A DNA stretch of 64,000 nucleotides from Acidaminococcus fermentans DSM 20731 (GCF_000025305.1 NC_013740.1:248001-312000); one strand, 5' to 3'; positions 1 to 8,316 are shown, counted from the stretch's first letter. Numbers and translations: made by a program. Notes: generated by a model not told the origin, from the sequence alone.

Positions 1-1080
1 CGGCAGGAAGGCACCATCACCCTGCGGCAGGATGTGACCGGCGGTGGGGACCTCCGGTTCGCCACCAACGACGGTTCCATCCGGTTCGAAGGCAATGACT
101 CCCAGAAGGTGGAAGACATCCATGTCACCTCCAAAGACGGGGAGGTGTCCATGACCATCACCGGCAGAGGCAATATGGAAGACAGCCACCGCCAGACTGG
201 CGGCGACCGGGCTGTGGTGGAAGCCGGCAGCGGCAACATCACCCTGAAGCATACGGGCGTGGGCGACGTGGATCTGTATTCCCTGCTGGCCGGAAAGAAG
301 GCCGGCGTGGAAGTGGAAGACGGCAGCCTGTACCTGGATACCATCAACGGGGATCTGATCGCGGTTTATGTGAAGAATCCCCAGAAGACCACGGCCATCG
401 AACATATGGAAGCCGGCAGCCGGCTGTCCCTGTCCGGGTCCACCATCCATGTGGCGGAAATCAGCCAGAGACCGGGCGCCAGCAGCACCCTGACCCTGGA
501 TGTGGACGGGGCCGATCAGGCCGCACCGGTGGAAAGCCTGACCATCGGCGACATCAAGGCGGCCCATGGGGTGCGGATTCCGCACCTGTGGGTCCGCAAC
601 GGTGCCGTGAAGACCAGCCAGGGGACGCTGCAGCTGGATAAGCTGTTCGTACTGGACAAGGCCACCTTCAGCAACGGCACCATGATCACCGATGTTTTCG
701 GGACCACCCCGCGCACCGATGAACGGGTGCACAGTGTGTACTGGATCAACACGAAGCTGGGCCGGCCCCAGGAGAACCTGAGCCAGTGGCTGGCTGAGGC
801 AGGCCGGGGCGACCGGTGGATGTACCTGCTGTTCGACCGGCAGGGTCACACCCAGTTCAGCAACGGCAACCTGGTGGATCTGGATCCTCACAACTACGTG
901 TACAACCAGCGGTACAGCGAGACCAACTGGACCCGTACCATGGAAGACCGGGACTTCAGCAACTTCTGGACTCCCTGCTTCCATCCGGAACTGACTTATT
1001 CCAGCCGGTATGATCTGGTGGATGGGTCCCAGGCGGTATCCCAGCCGGCCAACGGTGAAATCACCGTGGAAGAAGTGTAA
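1..1080 (+). CDS. C-terminal part of a large surface adhesin (filamentous-haemagglutinin-like)
   Basis: The reading frame is open from the first base of the window and ends at a TAA, so the gene begins upstream; an in-frame GTG at 34 is internal and not a start. The visible 360 residues are rich in Gly, Thr, Asp and Val and repeat short strand-turn patterns such as GDLRFATNDGSIRF and GNITLKHTGVGDVDLYS, as in the right-handed beta-helix stalk of filamentous adhesins. The end is more aromatic (MYLLFDRQGHTQFSNG, NYVYNQRYSETNW) and lacks an autotransporter barrel or LPXTG motif. Related long adhesins are common in Negativicutes and Fusobacteria. Secretion route and partner are not visible. The family call is inference from composition and repeat style. 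Confidence 0.6.
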   Translation, partial: RQEGTITLRQDVTGGGDLRFATNDGSIRFEGNDSQKVEDIHVTSKDGEVSMTITGRGNMEDSHRQTGGDRAVVEAGSGNITLKHTGVGDVDLYSLLAGKKAGVEVEDGSLYLDTINGDLIAVYVKNPQKTTAIEHMEAGSRLSLSGSTIHVAEISQRPGASSTLTLDVDGADQAAPVESLTIGDIKAAHGVRIPHLWVRNGAVKTSQGTLQLDKLFVLDKATFSNGTMITDVFGTTPRTDERVHSVYWINTKLGRPQENLSQWLAEAGRGDRWMYLLFDRQGHTQFSNGNLVDLDPHNYVYNQRYSETNWTRTMEDRDFSNFWTPCFHPELTYSSRYDLVDGSQAVSQPANGEITVEEV

Positions 1081-1100
1081 GGAAAAGCAGCGGAAGCAGC

Positions 1101-1142
1101 CCCAGAGGCTTACCGGGCCGTGTCGCCCGGCAAGCCTCTGGG
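1101..1142 (+). terminator. Long stem-loop after the adhesin gene
   Basis: An 11-bp stem, CCCAGAGGCTT with AAGCCTCTGGG, encloses a second 6-bp stem CCGGGC/GCCCGG. No T-tract follows, so it could stabilise the mRNA 3' end or partly terminate before the downstream gene. Confidence 0.5.
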
Positions 1143-1163
1143 GAACTGGAAAAAGGAGAATGC

Positions 1164-1595
1164 ATGAACCCCAAAGCCCAAAGTTTCCAGGACTACCTGG
1201 ACAAGGAAAAACTGAAAGACTTCACCCTGGAGGAAATCTCCGGGGAAGATCTGAAACCTGTGGTGTTCCGGTCCCACCTGGCCCTGAAGGAGGCCCGGCT
1301 GCCGGTAGTGGTGGTCTGGGACCTGAGCATCTACGGCATGGTGCGGATCCTGGTGGTCCAGAAGGCCCTGAAAAAGACCAACGAAACCGCCCTGCTGAAG
1401 CAGATCGATGAAACCAACCGGAAATACAAGGCCTTCAAGTATTATCTGGATGAGGAAGGGAACCTGGTGCTGGATGCCTGCATCCTGTGCCGGGGACAGA
1501 AAGTGGACGGGGAACTGGTCTACATCCTGTTCAACACCCTGGCCCAGCATCTGGAAGAAGCCTACGGACAGTGGATGAAGGTGGTGTGGGGATAA
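1164..1595 (+). CDS. YbjN-like protein of unknown function
   Basis: This 143-residue protein has an AAGGAG ribosome site 7 bases before the ATG. It has no signal peptide or membrane segment. The layout (strand PVVVVWDLSIYGMVRILVV, helix LLKQIDETNRKYKAFKYYLDEE, strand LVLDACILCRG, helix VDGELVYILFNTLAQHLEEAY) resembles the YbjN / type III chaperone-like fold, whose members bind partner proteins and whose role is generally unclear. It lies 83 bp after the adhesin gene and may be co-transcribed, so a chaperone-like link to surface protein production is possible but unproven. Family assignment is by pattern only. Confidence 0.55.
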   Translation: MNPKAQSFQDYLDKEKLKDFTLEEISGEDLKPVVFRSHLALKEARLPVVVVWDLSIYGMVRILVVQKALKKTNETALLKQIDETNRKYKAFKYYLDEEGNLVLDACILCRGQKVDGELVYILFNTLAQHLEEAYGQWMKVVWG

Positions 1596-1598
1596 GAG

Positions 1599-1634
1599 AA
1601 GGGGGGGCTGTTGCAAGTGCAACAGCCCCCCCTT
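1599..1634 (+). terminator. Terminator, CTGTTGCA stem family
   Basis: A perfect 15-bp stem from GGGGGGGCTGTTGCA with a 2-base loop. The stem sequence recurs at other terminators in the window (8242, 14655, 26588, 57406). It closes the YbjN-like gene. Confidence 0.75.
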
Positions 1635-1637
1635 CTG

Positions 1638-1666
1638 GTCACGAGTCGCGAGCCGTGAGTCGCGGG
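1638..1666. repeat. GTC-N4 heptamer array
   Basis: Four 7-bp units in tandem: GTCACGA, GTCGCGA, GCCGTGA, GTCGCGG, followed by G and the motif CTTGTTGGTACAG. The last unit plus that motif is identical at 23877-23893, which marks both as the left end of the same interspersed element. The right end of this copy is not recognisable, so it is probably a decayed or partial copy. Confidence 0.7.
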
Positions 1667-1750
1667 CTTGTTGGTACAGACCGGAAACCCAGTTTTGCAG
1701 TTTCCCGTCGATGAAATGTCCAGATTCCCTGATGAAAACAAGGGCGTATC

Positions 1751-1779
1751 TTGCGTCCAGGGACAGCAATTGTTATAAT
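1751..1779 (+). promoter_or_regulatory. Promoter of the tRNA-Arg gene
   Basis: TTGCGT, 17 bases, TATAAT, ending 11 bases before the tRNA. Confidence 0.65.
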
Positions 1780-1790
1780 AATCTTGTTAT

Positions 1791-1867
1791 GCGGTTGTAG
1801 CTCAGTTGGATAGAGCATCTGCCTCCTAAGCAGAGGGTCGCGCGTTCGACTCGCGCCAATCGCACCA
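1791..1867 (+). tRNA. tRNA-Arg(CCU)
   Basis: A complete 77-base cloverleaf with encoded CCA. The acceptor is GCGGTTG/CAATCGC, the D arm GCTCAGTTGGATAGAGC, the anticodon stem TCTGC/GCAGA with loop CTCCTAA (anticodon CCT), and the T loop TTCGACT. It reads the rare AGG arginine codon. It stands alone with its own promoter and terminator. Confidence 0.95.
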
Positions 1868-1877
1868 CATGGCAATG

Positions 1878-1915
1878 AAAAAGGACTGGGAAGGAAATCC
1901 TTCACAGTCCTTTTT
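1878..1915 (+). terminator. Terminator after tRNA-Arg(CCU)
   Basis: Stem AAAAAGGACTG/CAGTCCTTTTT with an internal GAAGGA/TCCTTC stem. It ends in T residues on the plus strand and in A/T-rich DNA on the other, so it may also serve the opposing aspartase remnant. Confidence 0.7.
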
Positions 1916-1918
1916 GTT

Positions 1919-2745
1919 TTACCGTACTGCCGGTGTGGTCATCTTGTACGGATCCAGCACGGATTCCAGCTGTTTGTCGGACAGGTAGTGGCGCTGTCGG
2001 GCCAGTTCCACCACCGGGATGTTCCTGGCCAGGGATTCCTTGGCCAGCTTGGCGGCTTTCACATAGCCGATGTAGGGGCTCAGGGCCGTGACGATGCCGT
2101 CGCTTTTCTTCAGCAGGTGCTGGCAGTGTTCCTTGTTGGCAGTGATCCCTTCTACATGGGGACTGCATCCTGGAGCTGGGTCCGGCCCATTTTCAGGATG
2201 GAATCGAATTCCACGCCTTTCCGGGCAAAGGCCTCTTTCAGGGAACGGAGACTTTTGTACAGATCTTCCAGCAGGAAGAGTACCGTCAGTTTCCCGGCTG
2301 TGGGGATCACGTCGTTGGTGGACTGTCCCCGGTTTACCTCATCGTTGGGATGGATCAGGGAATAATCCCCTTTTTCCCCGCCCAGGATCTCAATGGCGAT
2401 GTTGGCGATCACCTCATTGGCATTCATGTTGAGAGAGGTGCCGGCGCCTCCCTGGATGGGATCCTGGATGAACTGGTCCAGATATTCTCCTGCCAGGATG
2501 CGGTCGCAGGCGGCCTCGATGGCTTTGGCGGATGCAGGCTTCAGGGCACCGGCCCGACCATTGGCCAGGGCGCAGGCTTTCTTGATGTAAGCCAGGCTGC
2601 GGATCATGGTCGGATGGGTGGTTTGACCGGTAATGTGGAAATTTTCGAAAGCCCGGAGAGACTGCACCCCATAATAGGCGTCCCGGGGGACGGATTTCGT
2701 ACCGATGGAATCACTTTCCGAACGTTCGAGTTTTTGCTGACTCAT
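1919..2745 (-). pseudogene. aspA: Aspartate ammonia-lyase, internal deletion plus frameshift
   Basis: Aspartase reversibly converts aspartate to fumarate and ammonia. The N-terminal part is intact from MSQQ (AGGAGG site upstream): GTKSVPRDAYYGVQSLRAFENF, the GGAGTSLNMNANEVIANIA motif and GRTQLQDAVPM. Directly after AVPM the frame hits TAG. In another frame the DNA resumes with VEGITANKEHCQHLLKKSDGIV and runs to the normal C-terminus LDPYKMTTPAVR. About 210 central residues are missing, including the signature loop GSSxMPxKxN that carries the catalytic serine. The junction lies near 2152-2160. The product cannot be an active aspartase. The clean termini suggest a recent deletion. Fumarate would have to come from elsewhere. 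Confidence 0.88.
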
Positions 2746-2955
2746 GGCCTTTTTCCTCCTTGATAAATGATTTATGGCCTTATTATAAACCATTTTAACG
2801 AACAATTAATAGAAAAAATAAAATAGCGTTCAAACCATTTCGAAACAGTGAAAGCGAAAACCCATTGGATGTTCGAAAAAAAACGAACCGTTTTCATAGA
2901 ATTATCAGTTTTATCCCTTCCTTTCCGGGCCGGGATACTATATACTAATAGTATT

Positions 2956-2967
2956 GTACAATTGTAC
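2956..2967. promoter_or_regulatory. Palindromic operator candidate upstream of lrgA
   Basis: GTACAATTGTAC is a perfect 12-bp palindrome, 43 bp before the lrgA start and just after an A+T-rich stretch containing TATACT (2942-2947). A dimeric regulator could bind here; which one is unknown. Confidence 0.4.
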
Positions 2968-3009
2968 GCATCAGATGGCCTTTCGGCTGCAAGTGATTTA
3001 GGGGGAGTT

Positions 3010-3378
3010 ATGAATATTGTGATGGAATTGGCGCTGATCTTCGGCGTCTGTCTGGTCGGCATCGGAATCGCAGAGTTCCTGCCCTTTACGGTGCCTTACA
3101 GTGTGCTCAGTCTGCTGGTGCTGACTTTTCTGCTGTACCGGAAGATCCTGAAGCCGGAACAGATTCAGGATGCCGGGGGATTCTTCATCCGGAACATGGG
3201 GATCTTCTTTGTGCCGGCAGTGGTGGGGACCCTGGAATATGTGGAGACCTTGAAGAATTACCTGGTTCCCTTCCTGGTGATTACCCTGGTGACCACTCCT
3301 CTGGTGTATTTCATTACCGGCTGGAGCGTCCAGCTCTGCCTGAAGCTGTGGAGAAAGAAAGGAACTGCCCATGTTTGA
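3010..3378 (+). CDS. lrgA: CidA/LrgA family membrane protein
   Basis: This 122-residue protein starts at the ATG behind GGGGGAG. The longer open frame upstream lacks a ribosome site and reads through the promoter region. Four hydrophobic segments are visible (ELALIFGVCLVGIGIAEFLPF, VLSLLVLTFLLY, MGIFFVPAVVGTLEYV, YLVPFLVITLVTTPLVYFI). The FFVPAVVG motif is characteristic of the family. LrgA/CidA are holin-like proteins tied to autolysis control and, in newer work, to pyruvate or overflow-acid transport together with LrgB. The gene overlaps lrgB by 8 bp, so the two are translationally coupled. Confidence 0.85.
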   Translation: MNIVMELALIFGVCLVGIGIAEFLPFTVPYSVLSLLVLTFLLYRKILKPEQIQDAGGFFIRNMGIFFVPAVVGTLEYVETLKNYLVPFLVITLVTTPLVYFITGWSVQLCLKLWRKKGTAHV

Positions 3379-4054
3379 TACTTTTACCCGGACCCCGTTC
3401 TTTGGTCTGACTCTGATCTTCATCTGCTGGGTGCTGGGGGTCAAATTCCAGAAAAAAACCGGCTGGTTGCTGTGCAACCCGGTGCTGACTTCTGCCCTGA
3501 TGATCGTGGTGATCCTGACGGTCACTGGTGTCCCTCTGAAACATTTCAATGCGGGGGGATCCATCATCACCATGCTGCTGGGACCGGCCACGGCGGTGCT
3601 GGCCCTGAATATTTATCAGCAGCGGAAGGTGCTCCAGGAGAATTTCCTGCCCATCCTGGTGGGATGCACCATCGGCAGTCTGGGGAGCATCATAGCGGCC
3701 CTGGCCCTGTGCCATCTGTTCGGGACCAATTCGGTGTTTTCCGCTTCCATGCTGCCCAAAAGCGTCACCACGGCCATTGCCCTGGGGATCTCTGAAAACG
3801 GAGGGGGCATTCCCGGCATCACGGCGGGCGCCGTGGTGATCACCGGCATCGAAGGGGCGGTGCTGGCTCCCTTTCTGGGCAAACTGTTCCACATTACGGA
3901 TCCTGTGGCGGAAGGGGTGGCCATCGGAGCCTGCAGCCATGCGGTGGGGACCAGCAAGGCTCTGGAAATCGGCAAGATCCAGGGAGCCATGAGTTCCATC
4001 TCCCTTTGTGTGTGCGGGATCATCACCACAGGGCTGGCGTTGTTTTTTATGTGA
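3371..4054 (+). CDS. lrgB: LrgB family membrane protein
   Basis: This 227-residue polytopic protein is the LrgB partner. Family hallmarks are LLGPATAVLALNIYQQR, SVTTAIALGISENGGGIPGITAGAVVITGIEGA and GVAIGACSHAVGTSKALEIG. LrgAB is thought to act as a membrane complex that moves pyruvate or modulates murein hydrolase activity. The substrate cannot be told from sequence. The only gene immediately upstream is the opposing aspA remnant. A strong terminator follows the stop codon. Confidence 0.88.
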   Translation: MFDTFTRTPFFGLTLIFICWVLGVKFQKKTGWLLCNPVLTSALMIVVILTVTGVPLKHFNAGGSIITMLLGPATAVLALNIYQQRKVLQENFLPILVGCTIGSLGSIIAALALCHLFGTNSVFSASMLPKSVTTAIALGISENGGGIPGITAGAVVITGIEGAVLAPFLGKLFHITDPVAEGVAIGACSHAVGTSKALEIGKIQGAMSSISLCVCGIITTGLALFFM

Positions 4055-4056
4055 CG

Positions 4057-4106
4057 AAAGGGGCTGTGAAAAAATGAGAAATCATTTTTTTCACAGGCCC
4101 CTTTTT
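4057..4106 (+). terminator. Terminator of lrgAB, CTGTGAA stem family
   Basis: A long stem from AAAGGGGCTGTGAAAAAATGA and its complement, ending in five T residues. The same TGTGAA-A/T-rich stem recurs at 14723, 33967 and 39795. Confidence 0.85.
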
Positions 4107-4207
4107 CTATTGCCAACTCCGAAGATTTTCGATAAAATAAAAATTAATATACACCATCTATGTATAAATTATCGGCTGTGTTGTTTGAGCAGGAAAAGGA
4201 GAATCCC

Positions 4208-5362
4208 ATGGAGCAACAACAGGAAAAAATCCGGGAAGCGGTGGAAAGCTTCCGGCAGGATATGCTGGATTTCTGGAAGGATCTGATCAATTTCCAGGCC
4301 GGCAGCAAGGAAAAAGACCGGATGGAGACCCTGATGGAAAAGGTGTCCGCCTATCTGGAACGGCAGGGAATGGAAAGTGAACTGGTGGAATCCGGTGCGG
4401 CGCCTCTGATCCGGGCCTGGTCCGGAAAGGAACGGGCCGGTCAGCCCATCCTTCTCAGCGGGCACCTGGATACGGTATTCCCCAACGGCAGCTATCCGGC
4501 AGATCCCTTCACCATCTGGGAGGGAAAGGCCTATGGCCCCGGTGTCTGCGACATGAAGGGGGGCATCGTCATGGCGGTCTATCTGGCCAGGGTGCTGGAA
4601 AAGATCGGCTATGACCGCCATCCCATCAAGCTGCTTTTCGTCCCGGACGAGGAAATCACCCACCAGGGTTCCCGGGCTGCCCAGCTGCTGGCGGAAGAAG
4701 CCAGAGGCTGCCTGTGTGCCTTCAACCTGGAAACCGGCCGGATGGACAACTGTCTCACCGTAGGCCGGAAAGGCTGCATGGACGTGTGGATCACCGTCCA
4801 TGGAAAAGCTGGCCACGTGGGCAACGCCTATACCCGCTCCGCCAATGCCATCGAGGAAATGGCCCACAAGATCATTGCTCTCCGGGCCCTGACGGATCTG
4901 GAAAAAGGCCGGATCGTCAGCACGGACATCATTTCCGGAGGCACCGTTTCCAATGCGGTGGCGGACACCTGCCGGATCGAAGTGGACTGCCGGTATGATT
5001 ACAATGAAGACAAGGAAAAGCTCCAGGAAGCCATCCGGGCCATCTGTGCGGAGACCCATGTGCCCGGGACCCGGACGGAAGTGGAATTCCCGGCCTTCAT
5101 GCCCGTCTTTGAGCGGACGGAGGGCAATGACCGGCTGCTGGATCTGGTGAACCAGGAGGCCAGGGCTTTCGGAATCCCGGCTTTCGGAGCTGCCCATCCG
5201 GGAGGCTGTTCCGATGCCTCTTTCATGGCCCAGGCGGGGATCCCCATCCTGGATTCCGTGGGAGTTCAGGGGGACGGCGCCCATACCCTCCAGGAATATG
5301 CCATTGTGGAAACCATGTTTGAACGGACCATGCTGCTGGCTGCGGCCATCTGCCGTCTGTGA
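4208..5362 (+). CDS. M20 family metallopeptidase (carboxypeptidase G2-like)
   Basis: This 384-residue cytoplasmic zinc hydrolase starts at the ATG preceded by AAAGGAG; an upstream in-frame ATG has no ribosome site. Family motifs in order are SGHLDTVF (first metal His and catalytic Asp), GPGVCDMKGG (bridging Asp), PDEEI (catalytic base and metal Glu), NLETG, the HGKAGHVG lid segment, GGCSDAS and a late GAHTLQEY metal His. All metal ligands are present. Relatives remove C-terminal glutamate from folates or cleave dipeptides and N-acyl amino acids. It is 22 bp upstream of a YfcC-type carrier, which suggests that the carrier brings in its substrate. The exact substrate is unknown. Confidence 0.85.
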   Translation: MEQQQEKIREAVESFRQDMLDFWKDLINFQAGSKEKDRMETLMEKVSAYLERQGMESELVESGAAPLIRAWSGKERAGQPILLSGHLDTVFPNGSYPADPFTIWEGKAYGPGVCDMKGGIVMAVYLARVLEKIGYDRHPIKLLFVPDEEITHQGSRAAQLLAEEARGCLCAFNLETGRMDNCLTVGRKGCMDVWITVHGKAGHVGNAYTRSANAIEEMAHKIIALRALTDLEKGRIVSTDIISGGTVSNAVADTCRIEVDCRYDYNEDKEKLQEAIRAICAETHVPGTRTEVEFPAFMPVFERTEGNDRLLDLVNQEARAFGIPAFGAAHPGGCSDASFMAQAGIPILDSVGVQGDGAHTLQEYAIVETMFERTMLLAAAICRL

Positions 5363-5384
5363 TCTGCTGTAAAGGGGAGTTGTC

Positions 5385-6824
5385 ATGACTGAAAACAAAC
5401 AGGACACCGTCCAGAAGCCGGTGAACAAAAAAGTGTCGGTACCCAGTCCGATCATCATTATTTTCTTCATCCTGATCCTCACGGCCATTGCCACCTATCT
5501 GATTCCCGCCGGTGCCTTTGAGCGGGTGAAGGATGCAGCCAGCGGCCGGATGGTGGTGGATCCCAACACCTTTCACTTCATCGCCCGGCATCCGGCCGGT
5601 TTCTTCGATGTGTTCAAGGCCGTGCCCCGGGGGGTCAAGGGGGCCAGCGGCATTGTGGGCTTCCTGATGATCATCGGCGGGGCCCTGAACGTGATGGCGG
5701 AAACCGGCGCCATCAACGGAGCCCTGGGCCATGTGGTGACCAAGGTGAAGGGTCGGGAAATGCTGCTGATCCCGGTGATGCTGACCATTATGACCTGCCT
5801 GAGCACTTTTGCCGGCTGCAGCGAAGAATACATTGCCTTTGTGCCCCTCATCATGGCGGTGAGCTATGCGCTGGGGTTTGACTCCATTGTGGCGGTGGCC
5901 CTGCCTCTGGCGGCTGTAAGCGGGGGCTACGGCGCCGGGGTGACCAATGCCTTTACCGTAGGGGTGGCCCAGAGCATTTCCGGTCTGCCCATGTTTTCCG
6001 GGATTGAGTTCCGGATGGTCATGCTGGCGGTGCTGATTCTCATCAACGTAAGCTATACCATGTGGTATGCCCGGAAAATCAAGAAAAACCCGGAACGGAG
6101 CTACATGTATGATTATGACCAGATTTATCGGCCCCAGATGGATCTCAGTGCCTATGAAGGGGAAAATGCCCTGATGACCGGCCGGCAGAAAGTGATCATG
6201 GCCGGCTTTGTGGTCACTGTGGCCGCCATCCTGGTGGGAGTCATCAAGTTCGGGTTCTACATGGACGAACTGGCTGCCCTGTTCCTGATGATGGCCGTCT
6301 TTGCCGGCATCGTGGGCCGGCTCAGCATCAATACCTTTGCCAACGCCTTCATCGGCGGGGTGAAGAACATGGCCATGCCCTGCATGATGGTTTCCCTGTG
6401 CAAAGGGGTAACCCTGCTCATGGGGGACAGCAAGATCCTGGACACCATCATCTATTACCTGGCAGCCGGGCTCAATGTGTTCCCCCACTCCCTGCTGGGC
6501 TTCGGCATGTTCATCGTCCAGGATGTGTTCAACCTGGTGGTGCCTTCCGGTTCCGGCCAGGCAGCCATCACCATGCCCATCATGGCGCCTCTGGCGGACC
6601 TGGTGGGCCTCACCCGGCAGACTGCGGTACTGGCCTTCCAGATGGGGGATGCCTTCACCAACATGATCACCCCGGCCAGCGGCACCACCATGACCGTGCT
6701 CACCGTAGCCGGTGTGCCGCTCCGGCGCTGGTGGAAGTTCGCCTTCCCGCTGTTGGGGCTGGAATGGATCTTTGCCTTTGTGGTGATGTGGTATGCTTCC
6801 GCCATCCATTTCGGACCCTTCTGA
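5385..6824 (+). CDS. YfcC-type carrier (C4-dicarboxylate anaerobic carrier family)
   Basis: This 479-residue membrane protein has about twelve hydrophobic segments. Typical of the YfcC/DcuC-like (PF03606) group are the N-terminal IPAGAFERV, the motif TCLSTFAGCSEEYIAFVPL, GGYGAGVTNAFTVGVAQ and PSGSGQAAITMPIMAPLADL. Members exchange or import dicarboxylates, arginine/ornithine or peptides depending on subgroup. Pairing with the M20 peptidase (22-bp gap, one operon) favours a peptide or N-acyl amino acid substrate. That is inference from context; the family assignment is firm. Confidence 0.8.
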   Translation: MTENKQDTVQKPVNKKVSVPSPIIIIFFILILTAIATYLIPAGAFERVKDAASGRMVVDPNTFHFIARHPAGFFDVFKAVPRGVKGASGIVGFLMIIGGALNVMAETGAINGALGHVVTKVKGREMLLIPVMLTIMTCLSTFAGCSEEYIAFVPLIMAVSYALGFDSIVAVALPLAAVSGGYGAGVTNAFTVGVAQSISGLPMFSGIEFRMVMLAVLILINVSYTMWYARKIKKNPERSYMYDYDQIYRPQMDLSAYEGENALMTGRQKVIMAGFVVTVAAILVGVIKFGFYMDELAALFLMMAVFAGIVGRLSINTFANAFIGGVKNMAMPCMMVSLCKGVTLLMGDSKILDTIIYYLAAGLNVFPHSLLGFGMFIVQDVFNLVVPSGSGQAAITMPIMAPLADLVGLTRQTAVLAFQMGDAFTNMITPASGTTMTVLTVAGVPLRRWWKFAFPLLGLEWIFAFVVMWYASAIHFGPF

Positions 6825-6867
6825 TGGCGTATCAATGTCTTTGAACTGCGGACTCGAAAAAAACTTG

Positions 6868-6895
6868 TTGACAAATTTTCCTGGAAGCGTATAAT
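6868..6895 (+). promoter_or_regulatory. Promoter of the T-box leader
   Basis: TTGACA, 16 bases, TATAAT. It lies 44 bp after the YfcC-type gene and drives the leader RNA below. Confidence 0.8.
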
Positions 6896-6901
6896 AAAGC
6901 C

Positions 6902-7190
6902 CATAACAAAACATCAGACAGTGTTGAATGGGAAAAGTACTTGTCCAGCCTGACATTCCAGAGAACCTGCCGCATGGTGCGAGGCAGGATGTACAGCGGA
7001 AAAGGAAAATCACCCAGGAGCTGCCCGCTGAAAGGATGCAAGTAAGTGGGGCCGGCTGACAGCCGTTATCCTGTCCGGCATTGGAAGGAAAATCCGGAGA
7101 TGCTTGAACAAAGGGGTCGCACAGGCGACAACAAGAGTGGTACCGCAGAGCACAGCGCTTTGTCTCTTAGAGAGGCAAAGCGCTTTTCTT
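6902..7190 (+). promoter_or_regulatory. T-box riboswitch, specifier probably AUC (Ile)
   Basis: The antiterminator signature AGAGTGGTACCGC lies at 7134-7146. Upstream are stem I features: CAGAGAACC, the apical ATGGTGCGAGGCAGG segment, GCTGAA closing stem I, and the later CCGTTA. In the expected specifier loop position (7009-7011), after GGAAA and before ACCC, the triplet is ATC, so uncharged tRNA-Ile is the likely ligand. A terminator hairpin AGCGCTTTG/CAAAGCGCT (7154-7184) with a T-rich tail lies after the T-box motif. Uncharged tRNA should therefore switch the downstream transporter on. Presence of a T-box is near certain; the Ile reading is moderately certain. Confidence 0.9.
7154..7190 (+). 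terminator. T-box leader terminator
   Basis: A 9-bp stem AGCGCTTTG/CAAAGCGCT plus loop, followed by TTTCTTTTTCT. It competes with the antiterminator of the T-box. Confidence 0.85.
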
Positions 7191-7254
7191 TTTCTCCCAG
7201 GGACGCCATCAGCCGTTTGATTTTTGCAGAAAAACTTTTTGGAGGGAATGGACA

Positions 7255-8238
7255 ATGAATCTGTTGACGAAAGTAAGTGGTTTTGTAGGGAAGAATCTGA
7301 CCTGGCTGGTACTGGCCACCATCGTGGGCGGCTATTTTGTTCCGGGAGCCTTCTCCTGGTCCGTGCACTATACGGTATGGCTCCTGGGAGTGGTGATGTT
7401 CGGTATGGGGATGACCCTTCACGTGTCTGACTTCAAACTGGTGCTCCAGCGGCCCAAAGAAGTGCTGGCCGGTACGGTGTGCCATTACACCATCATGCCC
7501 CTGGTGGCCTTTGCCCTGACCAAAGTTTTCCACCTGAGCCCGGATCTGGCGGTGGGCATGGTGCTCCTGGGCTCCTGCCCCAGCGGCACGGCCTCCAATG
7601 TGATGAGCTTCCTGGCCAAAGGGGATGTGCCCCTGGCCGTATCCGTCACCACCGTTTCCACCCTGCTTGCCCCTGTGATGATGCCCTTCCTGGTGTGGGC
7701 CCTGGCCGGTGAATATGTGAACGTTTCCTTCGTTTCCATGGCGCTCACCGTTATGAAAGTGATCCTGGTGCCCCTGGTGCTGGGGCTCCTGGTCCACAAA
7801 GTGGTGGGGGAAAAATTCCTGGCCCAGGTCCAGAAAGTCCTGGTGCTGCTCTCCGCTTTTGCGGTCCTGTCCATCCTGGGCGGTGTGGTGGCCGTGAACG
7901 GGGCCAAGATCGTGGCCCTGGGAGCCTTTGTGGTGGTGCTGGTGCTGCTCCACAATCTGGCCGGTTTCGGCCTGGGGTACTTTGTTACCGGGAAACTGGG
8001 CATGGGCAAACCCCAGCAGCATTCCGTAACCCTGGAAGTGGGGATGCAGAATGATGCCCTGGCCCTGTCCATCTGCGCCGTGTATTTTGCACCGGCGGTG
8101 GCCATCCCGGCTGCCGTGGGGGCTGCGGTCCATCAGATCACCGGTTCCTTCCTGGCCGGCCTGTTCGCCCGGAACATGGACCGGTACGAAGCCAGACAGA
8201 AAGCCGCCGAAGAAGCATCGGTGGCAGTGGGAGACTGA
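7255..8238 (+). CDS. BASS family transporter (PanS-like), T-box controlled
   Basis: This 327-residue protein has about ten membrane segments, with GGAGGG before the ATG. The bile acid:sodium symporter family motifs GSCPSGTASNVMSFLAKGD and VTLEVGMQNDALAL are present. The C-terminal tail is charged. Bacterial relatives include the ketopantoate transporter PanS, so the family handles small organic anions as well as bile acids. Control by an apparent isoleucine T-box suggests import of an isoleucine precursor, such as a branched-chain 2-oxo acid, rather than bile acids. The gene is a single-cistron unit followed by its own terminator. Confidence 0.82.
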   Translation: MNLLTKVSGFVGKNLTWLVLATIVGGYFVPGAFSWSVHYTVWLLGVVMFGMGMTLHVSDFKLVLQRPKEVLAGTVCHYTIMPLVAFALTKVFHLSPDLAVGMVLLGSCPSGTASNVMSFLAKGDVPLAVSVTTVSTLLAPVMMPFLVWALAGEYVNVSFVSMALTVMKVILVPLVLGLLVHKVVGEKFLAQVQKVLVLLSAFAVLSILGGVVAVNGAKIVALGAFVVVLVLLHNLAGFGLGYFVTGKLGMGKPQQHSVTLEVGMQNDALALSICAVYFAPAVAIPAAVGAAVHQITGSFLAGLFARNMDRYEARQKAAEEASVAVGD

Positions 8239-8241
8239 ATG

Positions 8242-8280
8242 AAAGGGGGGCTGTTGCATGAGCAACAGCCCCTTTCTTTT
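8242..8280 (+). terminator. Terminator, CTGTTGCA stem family
   Basis: Stem GGGGCTGTTGC/GCAACAGCCCC with a TTTCTTTTTT tail, directly after the BASS gene. Confidence 0.85.
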
Positions 8281-8316
8281 TTATGCTATAATAATCCCCG
8301 TAACAGAAAGGCGGGA

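Noticed and set aside
1902-2168. An 88-codon gene on the minus strand at the end of aspA
   Set aside because: It is out of frame with the true aspartase C-terminus, which reads correctly in another frame through the same bases.
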